Shown: one piece after another, positions 8,776 to 16,070 of the stretch
Layout: every line of letters starts with the position of its first letter
How positions within the stretch are numbered: position 1 is the stretch's first letter
Source: Acidiferrimicrobium sp. IK
GTDB lineage: Bacteria > Actinomycetota > Acidimicrobiia > Acidimicrobiales > Palsa-688
DNA length: 64,000 bases
Reading direction: 5' to 3'
Assembly: GCF_025499425.1 (NCBI RefSeq)
Contig: NZ_JAIMCB010000004.1
Location: 124,001-188,000 of the forward strand
Program-made: the position numbers and the translations under genes
The notes under the pieces: model-generated
Databases searched by the model: none
What the model saw: the letters and a program-made list of their open reading frames with translations, nothing else
Told to the model about the DNA's origin: nothing

Positions 8776-9537
8776 ATGGCCGCCACCCTCCGCGACCGGG
8801 CGTTCGAGCTCGGAAATCAGGTCGGGGCGCGGGCCCTTCACGGCTTCGAGCGGGTCGTGCTGCGCAGCTCCGAGGTCCCGACGACGCCCTTCCTGGACCC
8901 GGCGACGTTCGGCTGGGTCGCCGGGTTGGAGGCCGAGTGGAAGACCATCCGAGCGGAGCTGGACGACGTTCTCGGCTACCGGGACCAGCTCCCCAACTTC
9001 CAGGACATCTCCGTCGACCAGGCGTCGATCACCGACGACGATGGCTGGAAGACGTTCTTCTTCCTCGGCTACGGGTTCCGTTCCGACGCCAACTGCGCTC
9101 GTTGCCCGCAGACCGCGGCGCTCATCGATGCCATCCCCGGCGTGACCACCGCGTTCTTCTCGATCCTGGCGCCTCACAAGCGGATCCCCGAACACCGGGG
9201 ACCGTGGCGTGGCGTGCTGCGCTACCACCTCGCCCTGCAGGTCCCCGACCCCGCCGAGAAGTGCGGGATAAGCGTCGGTGGCGAGGTGGCGCATTGGGAG
9301 GAAGGCCGCAGCCTGCTCTTCGACGACGGCTACGACCACCACGCGTGGAACGACACCGACGGGGTGCGCGTCGTCCTGTTCGTCGACGTCCTCCGGCCGT
9401 TGCGGCCCCCGGCCCAGCAGATCAACCGGGCGCTGATCGCCGCCATCGGCCGCTCGCCGTACATCTCTGATGCCCGCAACCGCCACGAGGCGTGGGAGCG
9501 ACGCTTCGAGACCCTGCGCGGCGGGGCTGGTCGGTGA
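8776..9537 (+). CDS. Aspartyl/asparaginyl beta-hydroxylase-family (LpxO-like) dioxygenase
   Basis: A protein of 253 residues, mostly one Asp/Asn-hydroxylase domain. Fe(II)/2-oxoglutarate features are clear: RIPEHRGPWRGVLRYHL gives His140 and the Arg that follows, and LLFDDGYDHHAWN gives the distal His near 188, followed by Arg198 in GVRVVLFVDVLRP. Bacterial members include LpxO, which puts a 2-hydroxyl on lipid A acyl chains, and enzymes that hydroxylate ornithine lipids. The stop overlaps the next gene's start in a GTGA, so the two are translationally coupled. With a serine-palmitoyltransferase-like partner, I infer hydroxylation of a sphingoid or ceramide acyl chain. A protein substrate cannot be excluded. 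Confidence 0.85.
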   Translation: MAATLRDRAFELGNQVGARALHGFERVVLRSSEVPTTPFLDPATFGWVAGLEAEWKTIRAELDDVLGYRDQLPNFQDISVDQASITDDDGWKTFFFLGYGFRSDANCARCPQTAALIDAIPGVTTAFFSILAPHKRIPEHRGPWRGVLRYHLALQVPDPAEKCGISVGGEVAHWEEGRSLLFDDGYDHHAWNDTDGVRVVLFVDVLRPLRPPAQQINRALIAAIGRSPYISDARNRHEAWERRFETLRGGAGR

Positions 9538-10757
9538 GCGAGCAGGACTTGGCCCTCGGCGAGCCGGTCAAAGCCGACGGGGACCTTTTCGCCAAAGTGG
9601 CCGACCCGAGGCTCGACGACTGGCGCCGGGCCGAACAGGAGGGCCTCCTGCCGTTCTACCGGGAGCTCGACGGGGAAGTAGGCCCGTCGGTCACCCTCGA
9701 CGGGCGGCGGATGGTCATGCTCGGCTCCAACAACTACCTGGGTCTGACCACCGACGAGCGGGTGCGGCGCGCCGCCACCGACGCGGTCGGCAAGTTCGGC
9801 ACCGGCGTTACCGGCAGCCGCCTGCTCAACGGCACCCTGTCGCTGCATCGCGAGCTGGAAGCTGAACTGGCCGACTGGGTCGGCGCCGAGGCGGCTCTGG
9901 TCTTCACCACCGGTTACACCGCCAACCTGGGTCTCCTCTCAGCGCTCGTCGGGCCGGGGGACGCCGCGGTGCTCGACTCGGCGGCTCACGCCAGCCTGGT
10001 AGACGGCGCCCGTTTCGCCGAGGGGGCGCTGCGGGCGTTCCGGCACAACCGGCCCAATAGCCTGCGCCGGACGTTGCGGTCCTGGCGGGAGCAGCCCGAC
10101 TCCGGTGGGCTGCTGGTCGCCATCGACGGGATCTACTCGATGGAAGGCGACTGGGCGCCGATCCCGGAGGTGGCAGCCTTGTGCCGGGAGTACGGCGCCC
10201 GCCTGCTCGTCGACGAAGCCCACTCCCTCGGTGTGGTCGGCCCGGGCGGCGCCGGGACGGCCGCCGCGACCGGAGTCAAGCCGGACCTGTTCATGGGGAC
10301 CTTCTCCAAGTCGCTGGCCAGCTGCGGGGGCTTCATCGCCGGCCCGGCCGCGGTCATCGACTTCCTCAAGATCACCTGCCGCCCGCTGCTGTTCACGGCA
10401 GCCGGCGTTCCTGCGGCGCTCGCCGCGGCCCTCGCCGCGGTGCGCATCGCCCGCCGCGAGGACTGGCGCCGCGAGTCGGTGGCGGCGAGGGCCCGCCAGC
10501 TGCGGCGGGGCCTCGACGAGCTCGGCTACGACGTCGGCCCGCCGGTGGAGTCGGCGATCGTCGCGGTCCACGTGGAGGAGGTGTGGGAGGCCGGCCTGCT
10601 CTGGAAGTCGCTGCTCGAGCACGGCGTGTACACCAACTGCGCCATCCCGCCGGCGGTCCCCCGCTCGGTGCTGCGCACCTCGGTGATGGCCACCCACACC
10701 GAAGAGGACATCGACCGGGCGCTGGACGCGTTCGCCGCGGTCAAGGCCGGCCGCTGA
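9534..10757 (+). CDS. spt: Alpha-oxoamine synthase, serine palmitoyltransferase-like
   Basis: A protein of 407 residues, PLP fold type I. GTG 9534 overlaps the previous stop by 4 nt. Stacking His152 (AAHAS), DEAH at 227-230 and the Schiff-base lysine Lys259 in GTFSKS are present. GTFSKS, VTGSRLLNG, DGIYSMEGD, CRPLLFTA and LLEHGVYTN match serine palmitoyltransferases better than BioF or Kbl, which usually read GTxGKA/GTLSKA. SPT condenses serine with an acyl-thioester to 3-ketosphinganine, the first step of sphingolipid synthesis. Biotin or threonine-catabolism neighbours, which would argue for BioF or Kbl, are absent. A related use with another amino acid remains possible. Confidence 0.75.
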   Translation: MSEQDLALGEPVKADGDLFAKVADPRLDDWRRAEQEGLLPFYRELDGEVGPSVTLDGRRMVMLGSNNYLGLTTDERVRRAATDAVGKFGTGVTGSRLLNGTLSLHRELEAELADWVGAEAALVFTTGYTANLGLLSALVGPGDAAVLDSAAHASLVDGARFAEGALRAFRHNRPNSLRRTLRSWREQPDSGGLLVAIDGIYSMEGDWAPIPEVAALCREYGARLLVDEAHSLGVVGPGGAGTAAATGVKPDLFMGTFSKSLASCGGFIAGPAAVIDFLKITCRPLLFTAAGVPAALAAALAAVRIARREDWRRESVAARARQLRRGLDELGYDVGPPVESAIVAVHVEEVWEAGLLWKSLLEHGVYTNCAIPPAVPRSVLRTSVMATHTEEDIDRALDAFAAVKAGR

Positions 10758-10800
10758 TCCTCGCTCGGAGCCGTCAGGACCGCTCGGGCCGAACCGCTCG

Positions 10801-11904
10801 GTGCCGGACGTGAGAGTCGGGCTCACCGGCGGGACCGGCCACCTGGGGTCGCTGCTCCTGCAACGCCTCCTCGGGTGGCCCGAGGTGGAGTCGGTCGTCA
10901 GCGTCGCCCGCCGCCCCCTCGGCGCCGGGCCGCTCGGTGACCCTCTCTCCGGTGGCGGCCCGGATGCGGTCTCCGCCGCGGGCGGCGCCGACCGGCGCCG
11001 GGTCACCCACGTCAGGGCGGATCTGCGGGCCCCCGAGGCCCGCCGGGCGCTCGAGCGCGTCGACATCTGCTTCCACCTGGGCTTCCAGCTCTGGTCCGCC
11101 GGTGCTCCGGCTGAGATGGCCGAAGCCAACCTCCGCGGCACCGACAACGTCCTCGCCGCCAGGCCCGGCGCGGTCGTCCTAGCCTCGTCTGCCGCGGTCT
11201 ACGGCGCGTGGCCTGCCAACCCTGTGCCGCTTCGCGAACAGGATCCGCCGCGGCCCAACCCTGAGGTGCCCTACGCCCAGCACAAGCTGGGCGCCGAGAC
11301 CCGCTGCTTGGACGCCGCCCCCACCGTGGTGGTGCGCCTCGCGGCGGTGCTCGGCCCGCACGCCGACGCCGCGGTGGCTCGTTCTGTCGCCGGGTACCGC
11401 ATGGCGGTGCCGGCGGTGAGGGGCGTCGCGCAGGCGGTGCAGTTCCTCGACGAGCAGGACGCGGTGGAGGCGCTGCTGGCCGCCGGCCGGGCGGTGTTGG
11501 GTGGCGGCGGGCCAGGGTTGGGTGGCGGCGGGCCAGGGTTGGGTGGCGGCGGGGTGGGGCTGGCTGGTGGCTCGGGGCTGGTGCTCAACGCGGCAACCAC
11601 TGACTGGCTGTCGGCGTCCGACATCGCCGCGGTGTCAGGAGGTCGGGTCCTCACCGTGTCCCGCCGGCTGTTGCTCGCCGCGTCCGAGGCCGGCCGCAGG
11701 GCCCGACTGCTGCCCTTCGGGGCTGACCGGGCCGCGCTGCTCGGCGGTCCGCTAGCCCTCGACAGCGCACGCGCCGGCGAGCTGCTCGGATGGGCACCGA
11801 CGCGAACCTCCGCGGCCGTGCTCGCCGAGGCGCTGGGCGCCTCCCGCCGCGGAGCGGCCCGGCCCGACGGGCCGCGGCCGCGCTTTGCGCGTCGCGCCGA
11901 GTGA
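10801..11904 (+). CDS. NAD(P)-dependent epimerase/dehydratase-family (extended SDR) protein, candidate ceramide reductase
   Basis: A protein of 367 residues from GTG 10801 (GTG 10810 is possible). The Rossmann motif TGGTGHLG is at residues 9-16, and the catalytic YxxxK is Tyr158...Lys162 (PYAQHKLGAE) with Ser129/130 before it. An extra Gly-rich insert near residues 233-254 comes from a DNA tandem repeat. It starts 43 bp after the SPT-like gene, same strand. In Caulobacter ceramide synthesis, a protein annotated as an NAD-dependent epimerase (CerR) reduces the 3-keto group after acylation; I infer the same role here from context. Direct proof of substrate is lacking. Confidence 0.75.
   Translation: MPDVRVGLTGGTGHLGSLLLQRLLGWPEVESVVSVARRPLGAGPLGDPLSGGGPDAVSAAGGADRRRVTHVRADLRAPEARRALERVDICFHLGFQLWSAGAPAEMAEANLRGTDNVLAARPGAVVLASSAAVYGAWPANPVPLREQDPPRPNPEVPYAQHKLGAETRCLDAAPTVVVRLAAVLGPHADAAVARSVAGYRMAVPAVRGVAQAVQFLDEQDAVEALLAAGRAVLGGGGPGLGGGGPGLGGGGVGLAGGSGLVLNAATTDWLSASDIAAVSGGRVLTVSRRLLLAASEAGRRARLLPFGADRAALLGGPLALDSARAGELLGWAPTRTSAAVLAEALGASRRGAARPDGPRPRFARRAE
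11496..11558 (+). repeat. 21-bp tandem repeat inside the epimerase gene
   Basis: The unit GTTGGGTGGCGGCGGGCCAG plus one G occurs twice in full (11496-11516, 11517-11537) and a third time in part, with 21 bp preserving frame. It encodes GGGGPGL-type glycine stretches in an apparent loop of the SDR fold. Confidence 0.8.
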
Positions 11905-11928
11905 GGACGATCTTCCGGTAAGTCGCCC

Positions 11929-12013
11929 CAATCGCGCTCCAAATCGCGCTCCAAATCGCGCCCTGGCGCGATTTGGTGCTCTCCAGAGCACAAACCGCGC
12001 CAGGCGCGGTTTT
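11929..12013. terminator. Three adjacent perfect hairpins between convergent genes
   Basis: Hairpin A is a 12-bp perfect stem (11951-11962 with 11965-11976, 2-nt loop). Hairpin B is a 7-bp stem (11976-11982 with 11985-11991). Hairpin C is a 10-bp stem (11992-12001 with 12003-12012) followed by T. A short AATCGCGCTCCA direct repeat leads into A. The position between the convergent epimerase and acyltransferase genes suggests bidirectional termination. The near-zero loops mean each site is almost a DNA palindrome, so protein binding is also possible. Confidence 0.6.
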
Positions 12014-12086
12014 GGCCGGTCCTGCCGTTCCCGCTGCGCGGCCGGCCCTCCTCCCGCGGCCGGCCCGCACCCCCCGGACCTCCGGG

Positions 12087-13217
12087 TCAGACCTTCCGCT
12101 GGTAGAGCCTCCACACCCGGGACCTTGTCGCTCCCATCGCTTCCAGCTGAGCGTTGATCCGGGTGTTGGTGGCCAGCGTCCAGCCCCCTTCCGCGCTGCG
12201 GATGTGGGGGTCGGCGGCCAGGCGATCGACGATCTCCTGGTAGAGAAGCGGTCCCAGCGCCAGGTTCTGGTGTTCTGGGCGGATCCCGAGGGCCCAGACC
12301 CTGGCGTGGGACATCCGCCGGCGGCCTCTGAGCAGAGGCACCCAGCCGAAGGGCGCCAGGCGGCCGCTTCGAACGTTGAGCATCAACCGGTTCAAGTCGG
12401 GCAGGGCCAGGCACACCGCCACGACGGTCCCGTCGGGCGCCTCCGCGCCAAAGGCCCAGTTGGGGTTGATGATCGACTTCAGCTGCTTGGCCAGGTGTCG
12501 GACCTCGGGCTCGGGCATCGGGGCGAACCCCCAGTTGTGCTGCCACGCGGCGTTGTACACGTCGAAGAACCGGCCGACCTCGTTGTCGAAGTCGTCCATG
12601 TCGATGCTTCGGACCTTGACCCCGGAACGCTCGCGGATCCGCTCCAGCGTCCGGCGCTGCCGGTCCGATAAGGCGGTCGAGACCTTTTCGAAGTGCCAGC
12701 CCCACAGGTCCATCGCCGGTTCCCAGCCGGCGTCGGTCCACAGCTTCTCGTAGTACCGAGGATTCTGGAGGGTGAGTATCGCCGGCGGCTCGTCGAAGCC
12801 CTCGACCATCAAGCCGAGCTCGTCGTTGGTGGTGAAGTTCGCCGGGCCGACGCACGTCTCGGCGCCGCGGTCACGGGCCCACCCGCAGGCGGTGTCGAAG
12901 AGCCGGCCGGCGACTTCGGGGTCGTCGAAGGTGTCGTAGAAGCCGACCCACCCCCACTTGACGCCCTGGTACTCGTCGAATGCCCGGTCGATGCACGCGG
13001 CGATGCGCCCCACCGGCCGACCGTGACGGTAGGCCACCCACAGCGCCACCTCCTGGTGGGCCATCGCCGGATGGCGGGGCGAGATGCGGTCGTAGACGCT
13101 GAGGCGCAACGGCGGCACCCACCCCGGGTCGCCCCCGTGGATCCGGAACGGCACGGCCACGAAGACCCGCCGGCCAGGCAGGTGCCGGACCGGGCGGATC
13201 TCGATTCCGGTCGTCAC
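12087..13217 (-). CDS. GNAT-fold acyltransferase of the YghO type, candidate ceramide synthase
   Basis: A protein of 376 residues from GTG 13217; TTG 13238 would add seven residues. The N-terminal signature PFRIHGGDPGWVPPL followed by RHPA, and later AYRHGRPVGRIAACID and CVGPANFTTNDELGLMV, mark the YghO-like N-acyltransferase family. The C-terminal half is GNAT-like (VWALGIRPEHQNLALGPLLY). In Caulobacter a GNAT-related protein (bCerS) N-acylates 3-ketosphinganine. Its position facing the SPT-like operon, with only hairpins between, supports that role. Family membership is fairly clear; the reaction is inferred. Confidence 0.75.
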   Translation of the reverse strand: MTTGIEIRPVRHLPGRRVFVAVPFRIHGGDPGWVPPLRLSVYDRISPRHPAMAHQEVALWVAYRHGRPVGRIAACIDRAFDEYQGVKWGWVGFYDTFDDPEVAGRLFDTACGWARDRGAETCVGPANFTTNDELGLMVEGFDEPPAILTLQNPRYYEKLWTDAGWEPAMDLWGWHFEKVSTALSDRQRRTLERIRERSGVKVRSIDMDDFDNEVGRFFDVYNAAWQHNWGFAPMPEPEVRHLAKQLKSIINPNWAFGAEAPDGTVVAVCLALPDLNRLMLNVRSGRLAPFGWVPLLRGRRRMSHARVWALGIRPEHQNLALGPLLYQEIVDRLAADPHIRSAEGGWTLATNTRINAQLEAMGATRSRVWRLYQRKV

Positions 13218-13249
13218 GTCGGGAGCCGTCTCGTCCAAGCGCCAGCCAT
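13214..13249 (-). CDS. Possible 11-residue leaderless leader ORF
   Basis: ATG 13249 lies 7 nt behind TACGTT (13257-13262, minus strand). It encodes MAGAWTRRLPT, and its TGA overlaps GTG 13217 of the acyltransferase gene as GTGA. If the transcript is leaderless, ribosomes would enter here and reinitiate. It could equally be a chance frame, with the true start at TTG 13238. Confidence 0.3.
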   Translation of the reverse strand: MAGAWTRRLPT

Positions 13250-13300
13250 CCGGTCGAACGTAGTCGCCACCTGCGAGCGCCGGGCTGGCAAGCTGGGACG

Positions 13301-14341
13301 ATGCCGAGCAGCCAGTCGTTGTCCGGGCGGGCCGACCAGTCCCAGCCGCTCCCTCCGGTGGAGGAGGTCCGTCCCGGTCTATGGAGCATTCCGGTTCCCA
13401 TCCCGGACAACCCGTTGCGTTACGTGCTGGTCTACGCGTTCGAGTCCGCCAAGGGTCCCTACATCGTCGATGCCGGGTGGAACACCGACGACGCCTGGCA
13501 GACCCTCGTGCAGGGGCTGGCCGCCGCCGGGTTCGACATCGGCGATGTCCAAGGGGTCCTCGTAACCCACATCCATCCTGATCACTACGGCCTCGCGCCG
13601 AGGGTCCGGGAGGCGTCGGGTGCGTGGGTGGCCCTCCACCCCGCCGACGCGGCCCTCCTCGAGCAGCGCTACGAGGACACGACCGGCCTGATGGCGGCGG
13701 TGAACGCCATGCTGCGGCGCAACGGAGCGCCCGCCGACGAGATCGAAGGGCTCACCGCCGCGTCGGTGCCGATGATCTCGCGGGTCGCACCGGGGCGCCC
13801 GGACCGCCTGATCGAGGACGGCGACAAACCCGAGGTGCCGGGATGGGACCTCCAGGCGCTTTGGACGCCGGGCCACTCGCCGGGGCACTTGTGCTTCTAC
13901 GAGCCCGGCCACCGCTTGCTGCTCTCGGGTGATCACGTGCTGCCCCGTATCACCCCGAACATCTCCTACCACCCCCAAGCCGGGCCTGACCCGCTCGGGG
14001 CGTTCCTCCGGTCTCTCGATCGGGTCAACGAGCTGCTGACCGACGAGGTCCTTCCCGCCCACGAGCACCGGTTCCGGGACCTGCCGGCGCGGGTCGCCGC
14101 GCTCAAAGCCCACCACGAGGAGCGTTTCGAGGAGGCGCTGGGTGCCATCGCCGACGGGATCGACACCGCGTGGGACATCGCCGGGCGCTTCACTTGGTCG
14201 CGGCCGTGGGAGCAGATCACCGGGTTCATGCGGCGGGCCGCGGTCGGCGAGACGCTGGCCCACCTTCGGGCGCTGGAGGTCAGGGGGGTGCTCAGGGAGC
14301 AGATCGGTGAGCCGTCCCACTGGCAGATCATCGAACGCTAG
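13301..14341 (+). CDS. Metallo-beta-lactamase-fold hydrolase
   Basis: A protein of 346 residues. The metal-binding motif THIHPDHYG, a downstream His in TPGHSPGHLCFY and the Asp in LLLSGDHVLP are all intact, so a dinuclear metal site is expected. A C-terminal helical region (ALKAHHEERFEEAL onwards) resembles the winged-helix tail seen in LACTB2-like members. It probably hydrolyses a thioester, ester or similar small substrate in the cytoplasm. It lies head to head with the acyltransferase gene and 56 bp before an acyl-CoA ligase gene, so a lipid-related role is possible but unproven. Confidence 0.85.
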   Translation: MPSSQSLSGRADQSQPLPPVEEVRPGLWSIPVPIPDNPLRYVLVYAFESAKGPYIVDAGWNTDDAWQTLVQGLAAAGFDIGDVQGVLVTHIHPDHYGLAPRVREASGAWVALHPADAALLEQRYEDTTGLMAAVNAMLRRNGAPADEIEGLTAASVPMISRVAPGRPDRLIEDGDKPEVPGWDLQALWTPGHSPGHLCFYEPGHRLLLSGDHVLPRITPNISYHPQAGPDPLGAFLRSLDRVNELLTDEVLPAHEHRFRDLPARVAALKAHHEERFEEALGAIADGIDTAWDIAGRFTWSRPWEQITGFMRRAAVGETLAHLRALEVRGVLREQIGEPSHWQIIER

Positions 14342-14384
14342 AGGTCGCGTGACGCCGGAGCGGAGGACCTGGCGGCGCCCTCGG

Positions 14385-14390
14385 TAGGCT
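14385..14390 (+). promoter_or_regulatory. Leaderless -10 element for the acyl-CoA ligase at 14398
   Basis: TAGGCT, 7 nt before ATG 14398. No ribosome binding site is visible. Confidence 0.45.
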
Positions 14391-14397
14391 CCGGCTC

Positions 14398-16053
14398 ATG
14401 ACCGACTGGAACTACGCGGACACCTGGGAGACCGTCGCCCGGACCCGTCCCGACGCCGAGGCGCTGGTGCAGGGGCCACGCCGATTGACATGGGCGGAAC
14501 TCGACCGGCGCGCCGACGGGATCGCAGCCGCGCTGCTCGACGCCGGCCTCGGGCATCAAGCCAAGGTGGCTCAGTACCTCTACAACTGCCCCGAGTACAT
14601 CGAATCGTTCTTCGCGGCGATGAAGGCCGGGATGGTCCCGGTCAACACCAACTACCGCTACACCGCCGACGAGCTGGTCTACCTGTGGGACAACGCCGAT
14701 GTCGAGGCCGTGGTCTTCGACCGGGCCTTCGTCGGCCGGGTGGAGGAGGTACGGGCCCGGCTGCCGCGAGTGAAGCTGTGGCTGGTCGTCGACGGCGCCG
14801 CCCCGGAGACGGCCGTGCCGGAGTGGGCCCGCTCCTACGAAGCGCTCGCCACCGGCGGGGGACCCCGCCAGGTGCAGGGACCGTGGGGCCGCAGCGGCGA
14901 CGATCTGATCCTGATCTACACCGGGGGAACCACCGGCATGCCCAAGGGCGTCATGTGGCGCCAGGACGACCTGTGGGCGATCCTCAACCGGACCGCGACG
15001 TTGCGCTACCCCGAGGACGGCACGATCGACGACGTCGCCGGTCTGCTGGCCGCGCCCCCCAAGCGGACCCCGCCCCGCTTGCTTCCCGGGCCGCCCCTCA
15101 TGCACGGCACCGGCATGTTCTCGGCCATAACCGCGCTGGCGTCGGGCGGCGCCCTGGCGATGCCGCCCGGGCACAAGTTCTCCCCGACCGAGGTGCTCGA
15201 CACCATCGAGCGGGAGCGGGTGACCGAACTGGTCATCGTGGGCGACGCGTTTGCCCGCCCCCTCCTCGACGCGCTCGACGCTGACCCGGGCCGCTGGGAC
15301 CTTTCGTCGCTGTGGCTGGTCCTCAGCTCAGGGGTCATGTGGTCCGCCGAGGTAAGGGCCGGTTTACTGCGCCACCACCCGGGGCTGATGCTGGTCGACA
15401 CGCTCGGATCGTCGGAGGCGATCGGTATGGCGTCTTCGCGGTCGTCGACCGACGGCGCGCCCTCGACCGCCGGGTTCCGCCTGAGCGAGCAGACCCGCGT
15501 CGTCGCCCCCGACGGGAGCGACGTGCGACCTGGGTCCGGCGAGATGGGCCTGGTGGCCCTACGGGGCCGAGGCTCGATCGGCTACTACAAAGACGAAGCC
15601 AAGACCGCCGCGACCTACCGGATCATCGACGGGGAGCGGTGGAGCATCCCCGGCGACTGGGCGACGATCGAGGCCGACGGCACCGTCCGGCTCTTGGGCC
15701 GAGGGTCGGTGTGCATCAACACCGGCGGGGAAAAGGTGTTTCCGGAGGAGGTCGAGGAGGCGCTCAAGCGTCACCCGGCGGTGGCCGACGCGGTGGTGGT
15801 CGGAGTCCCCGACCCGCGGTTCAACGAGGTGGTGGTGGCGATGGTCGAGTGGCGACCGGCCGCCGACGGCACCCCGCCTCCGCCCGGCGACGAGCTGGTG
15901 GCTTGGGTGCGCGAGACGCTGGCGGATTACAAAAGCCCCCGCCACGTGGTCACGGTCGGCTCGATCGGGCGCGCCGCCAACGGCAAGGTCGACTACCGGG
16001 GTCTTCGGACCGCCGCCATGGCCGAGCTCGGGGTGCCGGCCTCGGCCGGCTGA
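14398..16053 (+). CDS. Acyl-CoA synthetase (AMP-forming), FadD19/FadD17-like
   Basis: A protein of 551 residues, ANL superfamily. The P-loop-like motif is YTGGTTGMPKGVMWRQDD near residue 175. The GVMWRQ extension is typical of actinobacterial FadD3/17/19 enzymes, several of which activate steroid side chains. DTLGSSEAIG (A5), GDWATIEADG (A7) and GKVDYRGL with the C-terminal Lys (A10) are present. It converts a carboxylic acid, ATP and CoA to an acyl-CoA. The substrate could be a long-chain or branched acid; supply of acyl donors to the nearby sphingolipid-type cluster is only a possibility. Confidence 0.88.
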   Translation: MTDWNYADTWETVARTRPDAEALVQGPRRLTWAELDRRADGIAAALLDAGLGHQAKVAQYLYNCPEYIESFFAAMKAGMVPVNTNYRYTADELVYLWDNADVEAVVFDRAFVGRVEEVRARLPRVKLWLVVDGAAPETAVPEWARSYEALATGGGPRQVQGPWGRSGDDLILIYTGGTTGMPKGVMWRQDDLWAILNRTATLRYPEDGTIDDVAGLLAAPPKRTPPRLLPGPPLMHGTGMFSAITALASGGALAMPPGHKFSPTEVLDTIERERVTELVIVGDAFARPLLDALDADPGRWDLSSLWLVLSSGVMWSAEVRAGLLRHHPGLMLVDTLGSSEAIGMASSRSSTDGAPSTAGFRLSEQTRVVAPDGSDVRPGSGEMGLVALRGRGSIGYYKDEAKTAATYRIIDGERWSIPGDWATIEADGTVRLLGRGSVCINTGGEKVFPEEVEEALKRHPAVADAVVVGVPDPRFNEVVVAMVEWRPAADGTPPPPGDELVAWVRETLADYKSPRHVVTVGSIGRAANGKVDYRGLRTAAMAELGVPASAG

Positions 16054-16070
16054 CCGGGCGGCCTGCGGGC

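Noticed and set aside
9534..10757. 8-amino-7-oxononanoate synthase (BioF) or 2-amino-3-ketobutyrate CoA ligase (Kbl)
   Set aside because: GTFSKS and other motifs fit SPT better, and no biotin or threonine-degradation genes are adjacent. Not fully excluded.
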